The position numbers were made by a program, and so were the translations under genes. Under the pieces are notes generated by a model. It was not told the origin of the DNA, did no database searches, and worked only from the letters and a program-made list of their open reading frames with translations. 34,819 bases of DNA from an uncultured Akkermansia sp. Lineage in GTDB: Bacteria > Verrucomicrobiota > Verrucomicrobiia > Verrucomicrobiales > Akkermansiaceae. Every line of letters starts with the position of its first letter. Within the stretch, counting starts at the first letter, position 1. Location of the stretch: the NCBI GenBank assembly GCA_947589345.1, contig CANQAC010000017.1, positions 1-34,819 on the forward strand. Reading direction: 5' to 3'. Below are positions 34,786 to 34,819 of this stretch, piece by piece.

Positions 34786-34819
34786 ATGGAATTTAGCATC
34801 AATAAATTATTTAAATTAT
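34786..34819 (+). CDS. 5' fragment of an unidentified gene
   Basis: An ATG at 34786 follows a GGGGAGA Shine-Dalgarno-like sequence (34770-34776) at 9 nt. The readable product is MEFSINKLFKL, cut by the window edge. It is divergent from the small lipoprotein operon. No function can be assigned from 11 residues. Confidence 0.4.
   Translation, partial: MEFSINKLFKL

Overview
The window is a gene-dense stretch of bacterial chromosome. It has roughly balanced GC, about 21 complete protein genes (23 counting small and alternative calls), and fragments of two more at the edges. I see no rRNA, tRNA, CRISPR array, insertion sequence or phage gene. The content suggests a Verrucomicrobiota member, possibly related to Akkermansia. 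The reasons are a signal peptidase with a long internal insertion, a TPR-secretin fusion, a GalU-like/NahK-like HexNAc salvage pair, a GH2 lipoprotein with an inserted discoidin-like domain, and generally poor Shine-Dalgarno use. This placement is inferred from gene character; I ran no search.

Layout. 1-1526: edge of a divergent gene, then rpsP with a clear promoter and terminator, then dus. 1527-1870: non-coding, with riboswitch-like structure. 1853-4555: an operon of an unusual signal peptidase I, a squalene/phytoene synthase-family enzyme and a lipoprotein. 4728-5630 (minus): a degenerate ROK-type regulator, divergent from pyrG (5828-7441). 7544-9214: an SSS-type sodium symporter. 9285-11338: pgi plus a membrane-anchored rhodanese. 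11437-13445: a sugar-1-phosphate nucleotidyltransferase and an N-acetylhexosamine kinase-like protein. 13640-16705: a dynamin-like GTPase and rarA. 16822-20964: a TPR-secretin, a DUF374 acyltransferase and folD. 21044-22270 (minus): trpB. 22452-24212: a DEAD-box helicase. 24334-27745: a PpiD/SurA-like membrane-anchored chaperone and a POT peptide transporter. 27999-34695 (minus): small lipoprotein, hflX, L,D-transpeptidase lipoprotein, yifB/comM-like, then the GH2 beta-galactosidase. 34786 onward: start of another plus-strand gene.

Together the genes mix housekeeping functions (translation, tRNA modification, CTP, folate and tryptophan synthesis, replication-fork maintenance) with envelope biogenesis and sugar/peptide acquisition. 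The GH2 enzyme, HexNAc kinase/nucleotidyltransferase pair, peptide transporter and Na+ symporter would suit a host-glycan consumer.

The strongest non-gene pattern is promoter architecture. At least ten transcription units have a recognisable -35/-10 pair, nearly always with a 17-nt spacer. The -10 is often TAGAAT, and it frequently lies only 8-14 nt from the start codon with no Shine-Dalgarno sequence, implying leaderless or nearly leaderless mRNAs. I found no clear novel multi-gene defence or mobile system. The best candidates for something undescribed are this promoter grammar, the Arg-for-Lys signal peptidase, the EF-hand loop in the periplasmic chaperone, and the structured RNA before lepB.
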